In this document: piece after piece, positions 23,566 through 30,798 of the stretch
Numbering within the stretch: the first letter of the stretch is position 1
Layout: each line of letters opens with the position of its first letter
Assembly: GCF_004214935.1 (NCBI RefSeq)
Contig: NZ_SFCC01000004.1
Coordinates: forward strand, 372,001-436,000
DNA from: Amycolatopsis suaedae
GTDB lineage: Bacteria > Actinomycetota > Actinomycetes > Mycobacteriales > Pseudonocardiaceae
Length of the DNA stretch: 64,000 nt
Direction: 5' to 3'
Notes under the pieces: model-generated
Databases searched by the model: none
The model's input: only the letters and a program-made list of their open reading frames with translations
Told to the model about the DNA's origin: nothing
Program-made: the position numbers and the translations under genes

Positions 23566-24942
23566 GTGCCTTCGCCGCATCCAGATCGCCGCCTGCGGGC
23601 GGTGAACGACCACACCCCGACCGGCCCGGCCGACCGGGCCGCGCTGGCGGATCGCATGGCGGCCGAGATCGCTCAGGCTCGCGCCGGACTGCCCTCGATC
23701 GACCCGGCCGCGTTCGACTGCTACCTCGGTGACGTCGTCGGGTCGGTGGCCGAGTGGACCGAGGGCGACCCGGTCAACGTGCTGGCGTCGCTGATCTGCG
23801 TGACCGGGGTGAACCTCGGGCAAGGCCCGCACGTGCGCGCGGGTGATGACCTGCACCCGCTGCTGGTGTGGCCGCTGATCGTGGGGCGCACCAACTCCGG
23901 TCGCAAGGGCGCCGGGTGGGCCACCGCCAAGCGCATCGCCGCTGCCGCCGTGCCGGACTTCGTAACGCACAACCTCAAGTCCGGGCTGACCTCCGGGGAA
24001 GGGCTGGCCGCCATGTTCACCGACACCGACACCGACGAGGGCGACGGCGAGGACACGGCAGGCCCGGCCCGGCCGCGTAGCGGGGGCCGCCTCCCGCCGG
24101 GCGACCGTCGGCTGCTCGTGTTCGAGAACGAGTGGGCAGGCGTCATGGCCCGCATGCGCCGCGAGGGCAACGCCCTGTCCGCCACGCTGCGGGGCGCATG
24201 GGAAGGCGGCGACCTGTCCACCCTGGCCGTCACCGCCCGGATCGCGCCGACCAGTCACGTCGGCATCGTCGCCCACATCACCCCGGACGAGTTCAAGTCC
24301 AAGGTGTCCGCATCCGACCTGGCAGGCGGCACCTACAACCGGTTCCTGCCCATCATGGTGTCCCGCTCGCGGTTCCTGCCCGGCGGGCAAGGCGCACCGC
24401 TCGCGGTCATCAACGGTGTAGGCGCAGCCCTGTCCGAACGGCTGGAACAGGGCGCGAAGCTGGGCAACCTCGGGTTCACCGCCGACGGCGCCGACTACTG
24501 GGCACAGCTCTACGTCGAATTCGGCAGCGACATCAACGAGACCGGACCCGTGGAGCAGTTCACCTCCCGCGCCGCACCGAACTGCCTGCGCATCGCCGCC
24601 ATCCACGCCTGCCTCGACAACGACACCGCCATCACCGCCCGCCACCTGGCCGCCGCCGCCGCACTGGTCCGCTACTCCATCGCCAGCGCCCGCGCGGTGT
24701 TCTCCCACGACCAGACCGCCGCCCGGATCGTGGCCTTCGTCGCCGCCGACCCGGACGGGCGCACGAAGACGCAGATCACCTCCGGACTGTTCAAGAACAA
24801 GCCCCCGAAGGAGCTCAACGATGTACTGGAACAACTGGTCAACGCCGGGCAACTCACCGCTGTGGACCGGCCGCGTACTGACGGCAAGAGCGGACGCACC
24901 GCCCGTCTCTACCAGGCCAACATCGCCAGCCTGCCGAAGTAA
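23566..24942 (+). CDS. DUF3987-type primase/helicase-like ATPase
   Basis: 458 aa from GTG 23566, 7 bp after AAGGGAG. The core matches the DUF3987 (YfjI-like) family of phage and element replication proteins: PLIVGRTNSGRKGAGW occupies the Walker A position but is degenerate (GRTNSGRKG), RRLLVFENEW gives Walker B, and HVGIVAHITPDEF follows. C-terminal ~70 residues form a winged helix (GRTKTQITSGLFKNKPPKELNDVLEQL). Probably replicates the excised circle. It is followed directly by a repeat-rich region that could be its origin. Confidence 0.8.
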   Translation: MPSPHPDRRLRAVNDHTPTGPADRAALADRMAAEIAQARAGLPSIDPAAFDCYLGDVVGSVAEWTEGDPVNVLASLICVTGVNLGQGPHVRAGDDLHPLLVWPLIVGRTNSGRKGAGWATAKRIAAAAVPDFVTHNLKSGLTSGEGLAAMFTDTDTDEGDGEDTAGPARPRSGGRLPPGDRRLLVFENEWAGVMARMRREGNALSATLRGAWEGGDLSTLAVTARIAPTSHVGIVAHITPDEFKSKVSASDLAGGTYNRFLPIMVSRSRFLPGGQGAPLAVINGVGAALSERLEQGAKLGNLGFTADGADYWAQLYVEFGSDINETGPVEQFTSRAAPNCLRIAAIHACLDNDTAITARHLAAAAALVRYSIASARAVFSHDQTAARIVAFVAADPDGRTKTQITSGLFKNKPPKELNDVLEQLVNAGQLTAVDRPRTDGKSGRTARLYQANIASLPK

Positions 24943-25072
24943 TCGAAGTTTCGAAGTTGGCCGCTGACCTGCGGCTTCGCTGCGACCAAACTTCGACGGT
25001 TCGAAATTAGGTCTGACCGTTTCCGCAGGTCAGCCCCAAAGTTCGAAACTTCGACTACTTCGACCACCGGCC
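24943..25072. repeat. origin-like TTCGAA/CGAAGTT repeat cluster
   Basis: Four CGAAGTT/AACTTCG copies (24944, 24952, 24989 inverted, 25047 inverted), several TTCGAA, and long imperfect inverted arms: TCGAAGTTTCGAA...GCTGACCTGCGG on the left mirrors CCGCAGGTCAGC...TTCGAAACTTCGA on the right (~32 bp each). Directly follows the DUF3987 stop. Iteron-like layout suggests a replication origin or control site; unproven. Confidence 0.6.
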
Positions 25073-25073
25073 G

Positions 25074-25466
25074 CTAGCTGTCGGAGAGCTCGTCGGCCTC
25101 GTCGGGGCCGTACACCGTGCTGGAGTAACCGTGGATACGAAGAACACCGTCCCCCTCGTCGAAGTACATGGGAAGCGCCCTGCCGACATCGGTCACCGCC
25201 CACGCCACGACCGGCACCCCGGCCCCTCCCGCGTCGGTGCTGCCGTTGCTCTCCCGCGCAATCCGCCAGCCAGCAGGCCCGAACACCACCTGCTCGACAC
25301 GCCCCGTCCGCGTCATCCCAGCAAAGCCAGGAAGCAGCACCGGAGACGTGAGGATTCCCTCCTCGGGATCCACCACCCTCGGGCGCCCGCCCTCATCGAA
25401 CAGCTCGACTGGCGCAATCCCACCGCTGTAGTGCGCTACCCACCCCGTCGGCGAAGTTGTGTACAT
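25074..25466 (-). CDS. hypothetical protein
   Basis: 130 aa from ATG 25466; a GTG nine codons upstream (25493) is also possible and neither has a clear ribosome binding site. Contains WVAHYSGGIAPVELFDEGGRPRVVDPEEG and GMTRTGRVEQVVFGPAGWRIARES. Soluble, beta-rich, not recognised. Leftward between two repeat-rich gaps of the element. Confidence 0.55.
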   Translation of the reverse strand: MYTTSPTGWVAHYSGGIAPVELFDEGGRPRVVDPEEGILTSPVLLPGFAGMTRTGRVEQVVFGPAGWRIARESNGSTDAGGAGVPVVAWAVTDVGRALPMYFDEGDGVLRIHGYSSTVYGPDEADELSDS

Positions 25467-25540
25467 GGCTCGCCAGTCTGCCTGACTCCGCACGCAAGCC
25501 CCGCTTCCCCAACCTCAAACTCCCGACTGGAGGTCAACCC

Positions 25541-25873
25541 ATGTCCGCGTTCGATGTCCTGTCCCGCTTCGGCACCGCCGCCCTGGTCCGCTTCACCCTC
25601 GCGCTGCTCGCGTTCGTCGTCGTGCACCTGGTGCGGCTGCCGCTGCTCGCCCTCGCGGCCGTCCTGGAACGGCTCATGCGCCGCCTCGATGCCCGCCTGG
25701 CCACGCTCACCGGTACCGCCACCGAACCACCGCGTACCCGCCGGGCCCGCGCCCGCCGCTGGGGTGACGCATGGGGCGAACCCGTCCCCAGCACCCGGCC
25801 CGCCCGCCGCCGGAGTGGATTACGGCCCGGATTACGACGACACCCGGCCCCGGCCACCGGATTACATCCGTAA
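25541..25873 (+). CDS. single-span membrane protein with basic tail
   Basis: 110 aa; CTGGAGG before ATG 25541. One hydrophobic helix (ALVRFTLALLAFVVVHLVRLPLLALAAVL) followed by an Arg-rich tail. The last ~25 codons run through the GGATTAC repeats and look unlike protein; a frame change near 25790 would give a Tyr/Asp/Pro-rich end (DYGPDYDD) instead, so the C-terminus may be disrupted. Confidence 0.5.
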   Translation: MSAFDVLSRFGTAALVRFTLALLAFVVVHLVRLPLLALAAVLERLMRRLDARLATLTGTATEPPRTRRARARRWGDAWGEPVPSTRPARRRSGLRPGLRRHPAPATGLHP

Positions 25874-25899
25874 TCCGCGCTCCAGACCGGCTGTAATCC
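25817..25899. repeat. GGATTAC/GTAATCC repeat cluster
   Basis: Five copies in 83 bp: GGATTAC at 25817, 25829, 25859; GTAATCC at 25870, 25893. The pair 25859/25870 forms a tight dyad. Confidence 0.65.
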
Positions 25900-25922
25900 G
25901 CCCTGACCAGGCACGAATTACC

Positions 25923-26102
25923 GAGTTACGGCGCCACCCACCGTCGCTGAACTGTCCGCCAGAACCCCCGCCAGGGGCCGCCTGCGTCCGGCCCGAACCC
26001 CGTAACTCGGGTAACTCCCGCAGGTCAACGGCGGTGACACGGCAGGACACCCCGAAGTTAGATCGTAACTCGCACGCCGGGCCGTAACCGACCGCGTAAC
26101 TC
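25923..26102. repeat. GAGTTAC/GTAACTC repeat cluster
   Basis: GAGTTAC at 25923, then GTAACTC at 26002, 26011, 26065 and 26096. CCGCAGGTCA at 26018-26027 lies inside it, as in two other gaps. Confidence 0.65.
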
Positions 26103-26148
26103 ACGACCCCCGGCCAGCCAGCCCCCCACCGGGGGCCCACGGCGGGCC

Positions 26149-26282
26149 AAGTGAGCGGGCAAGTGAGCAGCCAGTGAGCCCGCCCGGTCGGAGTGGATTT
26201 CCACTTCCCCGCTCACTCGTCCGGCTCACTCCCGCCGACCAGCGACGACGGCCCGGCAAGTGAGAGAAGTGAGCAAGTGAGC
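26149..26282. repeat. AGTGAGC/GCTCACT repeat cluster
   Basis: Seven exact copies in 134 bp: direct at 26150, 26162, 26173, 26268, 26276; inverted at 26211 and 26224; plus one AGTGAGA at 26259. Three direct copies on each side of the inverted pair. Confidence 0.7.
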
Positions 26283-26363
26283 GCACCGCCCGGACCGGCC
26301 GCCACGCCCCTGTTTCAGCCCGACCCGTCACCCGTCCACCCACCGCAGCAGGAGGCCGCCACC

Positions 26364-26645
26364 GTGCCCACCATCACCCCTCTGCCAGCCGCTCCGGCGC
26401 CGGTCACCGGCGAGGGAATCGGAAGGGAGCCCGGGAGGGAGCCCACCGACGTGAAGGGAGTTTTCCCTTCCGCCTCCCTCGCCCGGCTCCCTCGGGCTGA
26501 GCAGGCCGAACCCGCCCGAAGGGAGTCAAGGGAACAAGGGAATCCGGCCCGCCGAACCCCGCCCGGAACGCGTCCGGCGGGAGGCCTGGTCGGCTCCCTC
26601 CCTCGACCCGGCCGCGCCCCACCACCGGCCCGCCCAGTGGGTTAG
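26364..26645 (+). CDS. possible small Pro/Arg-rich protein (weak)
   Basis: 93 aa from GTG 26364 with GGAGG 10 bp upstream. Low-complexity (PTITPLPAAPAPVTGEGIG at the start) and running through the GGGAG repeats. A ribosome binding site is the only support; it may be non-coding. Confidence 0.2.
   Translation: MPTITPLPAAPAPVTGEGIGREPGREPTDVKGVFPSASLARLPRAEQAEPARRESREQGNPARRTPPGTRPAGGLVGSLPRPGRAPPPARPVG
26423..26603. repeat. AAGGGAG/CTCCCTC repeat cluster
   Basis: AAGGGAG at 26423, 26454 and 26519; GGGAGGGAG at 26433; CTCCCTC at 26474, 26487 and 26593, plus CCCTT/AAGGG dyads around 26460. GGGxAGGG-like words recall FtsK-type loading sequences; that link is speculative. Confidence 0.55.
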
Positions 26646-26820
26646 GTCGCGGGTTAGGTCCCACCGACCGGGTTACGAACGTAACCCGCCGGGTTAACCC
26701 ACCCGACCCGCGCCCTGACCAGCACCAAGTTAGCCGGGTTAAGCGGGTTACGCGAGTGCCCACCGGCCCCGAAACCGGCCGCAAAGCCGCCTCGCGCGGC
26801 ACCGGCACGCGACGTAACCC
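26639..26820. repeat. GGGTTA/TAACCC repeat cluster
   Basis: GGGTTA at 26639, 26651, 26670, 26691, 26736, 26745; TAACCC at 26682, 26695, 26815. GGGTTAACCC (26691-26700) is a perfect palindrome. 26821-26960 shows nothing further before xis. Confidence 0.65.
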
Positions 26821-26960
26821 GACCCCACCTTCGGGCCGGGCGCGCCACCCGGCCGCCCGGTCACCAGCTGGCAGATACGGGGACACCCGCCGCGCTCACG
26901 GGCCCGCGCAGCCCCGGCCGCCCAGCCGTTCACACCACCACCCGTCACGAGGGAGCCGCC

Positions 26961-27185
26961 ATGCACAGCCACACCGCGAAGCCGGAAGCGCCCCGCGAAC
27001 TGCTCACCGTCGAAGCCGCCGCCCGGCGCCTCTCGATCGGGCGCACCACCATGTACGCCCTCATCAAGACCGGCCAGATCCTCACCGTCCGGGTCGGCCG
27101 ACTACGCCGCGTCCCAGCCGACGCCCTCACCGCCTACGTCCGCCAGCTGGCCCACACCCAGCACACCAGCCACACCGCGGCCTGA
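26961..27185 (+). CDS. xis: excisionase-family DNA-binding protein
   Basis: 74 aa; CGAGGGAGCC before ATG 26961. LLTVEAAARRLSIGRTTMYALIKTGQILTVRVGRLRRVPADALTAYV is the HTH_17 motif of Xis proteins. 12 bp before int on the same strand, the usual xis-int pair of actinomycete elements, where Xis bends arm DNA to drive excision. Confidence 0.88.
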   Translation: MHSHTAKPEAPRELLTVEAAARRLSIGRTTMYALIKTGQILTVRVGRLRRVPADALTAYVRQLAHTQHTSHTAA

Positions 27186-27197
27186 CCGAAAGGAACC

Positions 27198-28529
27198 ATG
27201 CGCATGCCACGCAAACCACGACCAGAAGGGACGCGCCGACCAAACGGCGCCAGCTCCATCTATTTCGGAAAAGACGGGAAATGGCACGGCCGCGTCACCG
27301 TCGGCGTCAAAGACGACGGCAAACCCGACCGGCGCCACGTCGAACGCAAAACCGAAGCCGAAGTCATCGAAGCCGTCCGCGAATTGGAAAAGCTGCGCGA
27401 CTCCGGGAAGGTTCAGAAGCCGGGGCAAAATAAGTGGACCGTTGAGAAGTGGCTGACACATTGGGTGGAGAACATCGCCCCATTGACCGGTCGGTACAAG
27501 ACCGTAGTCGGTTACCGGACTGCGGTCTATCGGCATCTGATACCGGGGTTGGGATCACATCGCATGAAGCGTGTAGAGCCTGACCATTTCGAGAAGTTGT
27601 ACACGAAGATGATTGCCGCTGGTGCGAAACCGGCGACGGCTCACCAGGTGCACCGGACGGCGCGGACCGCCTTCGGTGTTGCCGAGGACCGTGGAATCAT
27701 CACCCGAAATCCGGTCAGCAAGGCGAAAGCGCCGCGAGTCGAAGAGGACGAGGTAGAGCCTTACGAAGCTGACGAAATTGGCAAGCTCCTGGCCGCGGCG
27801 CTATCTCGCCGAAACGGCGTCCGCTTCGTACTCGCCCTGGTGTTGGGCACGCGGCAAGGCGAGACTATCGGGTTCAAATGGGAACGGCTTGACCGCAAGA
27901 AAAGGAAGCTCCGCGCGTCGAAGCAACTCCAGCGGCAGACCTGGAAACATGGCTGCGACGACCCGAACACGTGCGGCGCGAAATACCACAAGGTGAATCC
28001 GTGCAAGGAGAGCTGTAAGAGGCATAAGCGGAAGCCGTGTCCGCCGCCGTGCCCGCCGGACTGCACGAGCCACGCGCGGTGGTGCCCGCAGCGGCACGGC
28101 GGCGGCCTGGTCGAAGTCGATGTGAAGTCGAAGGCCGGCCGACGGGGCTTCGTCCTGCCGGACCGGCTGTACGACCTGCTCATGGCTCACGAGGAACAGC
28201 AGGCCAAGGAGCGGGAGCACGCGGGCACCGAGTGGCACGAAGGCGGCTGGATGTTCGCGCAGCCGAACGGGAATCCGATCGATCCGCGCCGGGACCTGGA
28301 CGAGTGGAAGGAGCTTCTGCGGGAGGCTGGCGTCCGGGAGGGTCGTCTCCACGACGCACGCCACACGGCAGCAACGGTGCTTCTGCTCCTGGGCGTGCCG
28401 GAACGGGCCGTGATGGAGCTGATGGGCTGGTCCAACAGCAGCCAGGCGAAGCGGTACCAGCACGTGACGGCGAGCCTCCGAACGGACATCGCCGACCAGT
28501 TGAACGGCTTCTTCTGGGGCACCAACTGA
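27198..28529 (+). CDS. int: tyrosine recombinase/integrase with Cys-rich insertion
   Basis: 443 aa; AAAGGAACC before ATG. AP2-like N-terminal arm-binding domain (GASSIYFGKDGKWHGRVTVG), SAM-like core-binding domain (WTVEKWLTHWVENI), then the catalytic domain with Arg in LGTRQGE, Lys region VDVKSKAGRRGF, HxxR in LHDARHTA, Trp in MGWSNSS (in place of the second His) and nucleophile Tyr in AKRYQHV. Between Arg and Lys is an insertion of ~50 residues with eight Cys and several His, a probable zinc-binding module. Stop codon lies within the right arm site. Confidence 0.95.
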   Translation: MRMPRKPRPEGTRRPNGASSIYFGKDGKWHGRVTVGVKDDGKPDRRHVERKTEAEVIEAVRELEKLRDSGKVQKPGQNKWTVEKWLTHWVENIAPLTGRYKTVVGYRTAVYRHLIPGLGSHRMKRVEPDHFEKLYTKMIAAGAKPATAHQVHRTARTAFGVAEDRGIITRNPVSKAKAPRVEEDEVEPYEADEIGKLLAAALSRRNGVRFVLALVLGTRQGETIGFKWERLDRKKRKLRASKQLQRQTWKHGCDDPNTCGAKYHKVNPCKESCKRHKRKPCPPPCPPDCTSHARWCPQRHGGGLVEVDVKSKAGRRGFVLPDRLYDLLMAHEEQQAKEREHAGTEWHEGGWMFAQPNGNPIDPRRDLDEWKELLREAGVREGRLHDARHTAATVLLLLGVPERAVMELMGWSNSSQAKRYQHVTASLRTDIADQLNGFFWGTN

Positions 28530-28547
28530 GACGGAGACTGAGACGGG
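28524..28547. repeat. integrase arm-type site, right
   Basis: Identical 24 bp to 18447-18470 (two ACTGAGACGG separated by AG). It includes the int stop codon and lies 54 bp from the core repeat. Confidence 0.75.
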
Positions 28548-28558
28548 GGTGCACGCAG

Positions 28559-28588
28559 ACGGCCCTCACCGAGTCCGGTGAGGGCCGT
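28559..28588 (+). terminator. int terminator
   Basis: ACGGCCCTCACC (28559-28570) with GGTGAGGGCCGT (28577-28588), 12 perfect bp, 6-nt loop, then TTTGT on the plus strand. Confidence 0.85.
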
Positions 28589-28601
28589 TTGTGCAGGTAG
28601 A

Positions 28602-28648
28602 TGGAGTGGCCAGGGCCGGGGTCGAACCGGCGACCTTCCGCTTTTCAG
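28602..28648. repeat. right attachment site
   Basis: 47-bp repeat identical to 18307-18353; runs from 5 bp beyond the tRNA-Phe 3' end to its anticodon loop. Confidence 0.9.
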
Positions 28649-28680
28649 GCGGACGCTCGTACCAACTGAGCTACCTGGCC
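28607..28680 (-). tRNA. tRNA-Phe (GAA)
   Basis: 74 nt, no encoded CCA. Acceptor GGCCAGG/CCTGGCC pairs fully. Anticodon arm TCCGC-CTGAAAA-GCGGA gives anticodon GAA. T-loop GTTCGAC. Intact copy at the integration site; its 3' half is duplicated at 18307. Confidence 0.95.
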
Positions 28681-28711
28681 GGATAACGCCGGCTAGGAGC
28701 CGAACGCTTTG

Positions 28712-28785
28712 CGACCCTGACGGGACTCGAACCCGCGACCTTCGCCGTGACAGGGCGACGCGCTAACCAACTGCGCCACAGGGCC
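28712..28785 (-). tRNA. tRNA-Asp (GTC)
   Basis: 74 nt. Acceptor GGCCCTG/CAGGGTC (one G-U), discriminator G; loop CTGTCAC gives GTC; T-loop GTTCGAG. Same transcript as its neighbours. Confidence 0.95.
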
Positions 28786-28799
28786 TTGCTTGTACTGCG

Positions 28800-28872
28800 T
28801 ACTCCCAACGGGATTCGAACCCGCGTTGCCGCCTTGAAAGGGCGGAGTCCTAGGCCGCTGGACGATGGGAGC
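28800..28872 (-). tRNA. tRNA-Glu (TTC)
   Basis: 73 nt. Acceptor GCTCCCA/TGGGAGT with G-U closing pair and discriminator A, as usual for tRNA-Glu; loop CTTTCAA gives TTC. First tRNA of the Glu-Asp-Phe cluster. Confidence 0.95.
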
Positions 28873-28932
28873 CCGGCCGGTCCGGCTAACCGACCCAACC
28901 GCGCTCTCAGGGTCCCCCTGGGAGCGATGACA

Positions 28933-28962
28933 AGCATAGGGCACGCCCTGAGCGCCCTCCAA
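28933..28962 (-). promoter_or_regulatory. promoter of the tRNA cluster
   Basis: Minus strand TTGGAG (28957-28962), 18-bp spacer, TATGCT (28933-28938), 60 bp upstream of tRNA-Glu. Good match to the vegetative consensus. Confidence 0.65.
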
Positions 28963-29034
28963 ACCGGTATCCCCTAAGCCACCCACAGGCCCGCGACCTG
29001 CGACGAGTGCCCATCGAGGGCCTAGGGTGACCAC

Positions 29035-29913
29035 GTGTTCGACGGCTTCACACTCGAGTGGCTCGACGTCGGGGACGTGACGCTGCGCGTGCGCCACGGC
29101 GGGTCGGGCCCGGCGGTCCTGCTCCTGCACGGCCATCCCCGCACCCACACCACCTGGCACCGGGTGGCGCCGCTGCTGGCCGAGCGGTTCACCGTGGTCT
29201 GCCCGGACACCCGCGGCTACGGCGAGTCGAGCAAACCCACCTCGGCCGCCGATCACACTCCGCACAGCAAGCGGGCCATGGCCGGGGACTGCGTACGGCT
29301 GATGAGCCGCCTCGGGCACGACCGGTTCGCCGTCGCCGGGCACGACCGCGGCGCCTACGTCGCCACCCGGCTCGCCCTCGACCATCCCGACCGGGTGAGC
29401 CGGCTGGCCGTCCTCGACGCCGTGCCGATCGCCGAGGCGCTGCGCCGCTGCGACGCCGAGTTCGCCGCCGCCTGGTACCACTGGTTCTTCTTCGCCCAGC
29501 CGGACAAGCCCGAGCGGGCGATCAACGCTGATCCGGACGCCTGGTACGACGTCGCCGGCCGCAACAGCCCGGAGCGGCTCGGACCCGGCAACTTCGCCGA
29601 CTTCCACCGGGCCATCCACGACCCCGCCACGGTCACCGCGATGCTGGAGGACTACCGCGCGGGCCTCGGCGTGGACCGCGCACACGACGAGGCCGACCTC
29701 GCTGCGGGCCGGCGCATCACCTGCCCGACCACGATCCTCTGGTCCGGCCGCGACGACCTCGGCGACCTCTATGGGGACGTGCTCGGAATCTGGCGAACGT
29801 GGACAACCGATCTGCGTGGCGGCGGCGTGATCGATTCCGAGCATCACATGGCCGAGGACGCACCGGATGAACTGGCTACCGCACTCACGGTGTTCTTCGC
29901 CGAAACTGACTAG
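29035..29913 (+). CDS. alpha/beta hydrolase, haloacetate dehalogenase-like
   Basis: 292 aa from GTG 29035. HGHPRTHTTWH (oxyanion and double Arg/His region), DTRGYGESSKP, nucleophile Asp in GHDRGAY, and catalytic His in SEHHMAED follow the fluoroacetate dehalogenase pattern, including the Trp-rich lid (AAWYHWFFF). Hydrolysis of a C-halogen or ester bond is plausible; substrate not proven. Confidence 0.85.
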   Translation: MFDGFTLEWLDVGDVTLRVRHGGSGPAVLLLHGHPRTHTTWHRVAPLLAERFTVVCPDTRGYGESSKPTSAADHTPHSKRAMAGDCVRLMSRLGHDRFAVAGHDRGAYVATRLALDHPDRVSRLAVLDAVPIAEALRRCDAEFAAAWYHWFFFAQPDKPERAINADPDAWYDVAGRNSPERLGPGNFADFHRAIHDPATVTAMLEDYRAGLGVDRAHDEADLAAGRRITCPTTILWSGRDDLGDLYGDVLGIWRTWTTDLRGGGVIDSEHHMAEDAPDELATALTVFFAETD

Positions 29914-29981
29914 ACAAGACGTAGCATTTCCTGGGAAATCGATTGCCTTGTCAGCCGCGTGCAAGTACGTTCCGAAGTGGC

Positions 29982-30024
29982 GCCCAGGTGCGCCACCAGG
30001 GGGTGTGCACCTGGGCCCCCTTTT
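29982..30024 (+). terminator. hairpin terminator with T run
   Basis: GCCCAGGTGC (29982-29991) with GCACCTGGGC (30007-30016), then CCCCCTTTTCTT. Terminates the hydrolase transcript. Confidence 0.8.
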
Positions 30025-30043
30025 CTTCCCGCCTGCGCGGTTC

Positions 30044-30295
30044 CTAACGTTGAACGGGTAGGCGCCCGTCGTCGTCCGGCACCAGCCCCAGCATGTCCAG
30101 CAACTCCGCGCAGTCCTCCGCGCCGAGCGCTCCCTGCGCGACGGCCAGCCGCGCCCGGCGCACCTGGTCGTCGGAGATCCTCGACGCGTCGGCCTGACCG
30201 CCTCGCTGCGCGGGCACACCGCCATAACCGCTGGTCCCCGCGTCGGTACCGTCGTACCGCAGGAGGAACTGACGAACTTCCACAGACCCGCTCAT
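30044..30295 (-). CDS. small hypothetical protein
   Basis: 83 aa; GGAGGAAC before ATG 30295. N-terminal Gly/Arg-rich linker, then a helical end (DQVRRARLAVAQGALGAEDCAELLDMLGLVPDD). No family recognised. Confidence 0.65.
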   Translation of the reverse strand: MSGSVEVRQFLLRYDGTDAGTSGYGGVPAQRGGQADASRISDDQVRRARLAVAQGALGAEDCAELLDMLGLVPDDDGRLPVQR

Positions 30296-30798
30296 TGTTC
30301 CTCCAAGGACTTCCGGACGGCTTGGCCGCGAGGCTAGCGATCAGTCGAAGCCGCTCGCAGCCCCCCGCAGAGTGAACCTCGGATAACGCTCAGTCTCCGG
30401 TTTCGCATCCACAAGGGGCCAACCGAGCGACACAGCCAGCGTGCCCGGAATGAACCGCAGGCAAACCCGGCATGACACCTCTGCCGGAATTTTCCGGTCC
30501 AGCACTCGCCGAACCACGCCGTCTCGTGTAACAATCGACTTGCTGACACACCCCCGGTCAGCGCCTGTGGAGATCCCCTCCGGCCCCCGCGTTCCTCCCC
30601 CTGGCGCGGGGGCCTCTCCATTGCTACGCAATGTTTTCGATCACTTCTCATACCGTGCGGAGAAATCGCAGCCGGACTACTGCGGGTTAATGATCGACGT
30701 AAAATGATCACCGAATTGGCCGCTTGTATCCGGTTGGTTGCTTACCGTCGGTGTGTCCCGGGTCACATCAAGGTTTCCGTCGAGACGGAACCGTTACC
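30296..30798. other. 503-bp gap, lower GC
   Basis: No convincing gene. A minus-strand frame (30341-30631) has weak third-position GC bias and no start signal. A perfect 10-bp hairpin GGCCCCCGCG (30582-30591)/CGCGGGGGCC (30605-30614) is present. The composition is less GC-rich than the surroundings, so it may hold promoters or an RNA. Confidence 0.4.

Larger units (their letters stand above)
18307..28648. mobile_element. 10.3-kb integrative element in tRNA-Phe
   Basis: Bounded by a 47-bp perfect direct repeat (18307-18353 and 28602-28648) made of the 3' half of tRNA-Phe. The intact tRNA is at the right end beside the int gene. Within: duplicated arm-type sites, xis (26961), int (27198), a DUF3987 primase/helicase-like protein (23566), GntR regulator (21678), HTH protein (22213), a regulator/kinase pair (19732, 18857) and small unknowns. 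The plan resembles actinomycete integrative and conjugative elements (AICE), but no FtsK/TraB-like translocase is present, so it is better read as a satellite or mobilisable element. Confidence 0.9.

Noticed and set aside
25131-26087. 318-codon frame across the repeat clusters
   Set aside because: Start lies opposite the 25074 gene and the translation follows the DNA repeats. At most its DYGPDYDD part could be a displaced end of the 25541 gene.
24943-26820. Possible CRISPR or integron array
   Set aside because: Words are 6-8 bp, in both orientations and with irregular spacing; no cas or attC structure.
30341-30631. Minus-strand frame in the 30.3-30.8 kb gap
   Set aside because: Third-position GC is only about 60 percent against about 90 in real genes here, and no start signal; kept as a gap.
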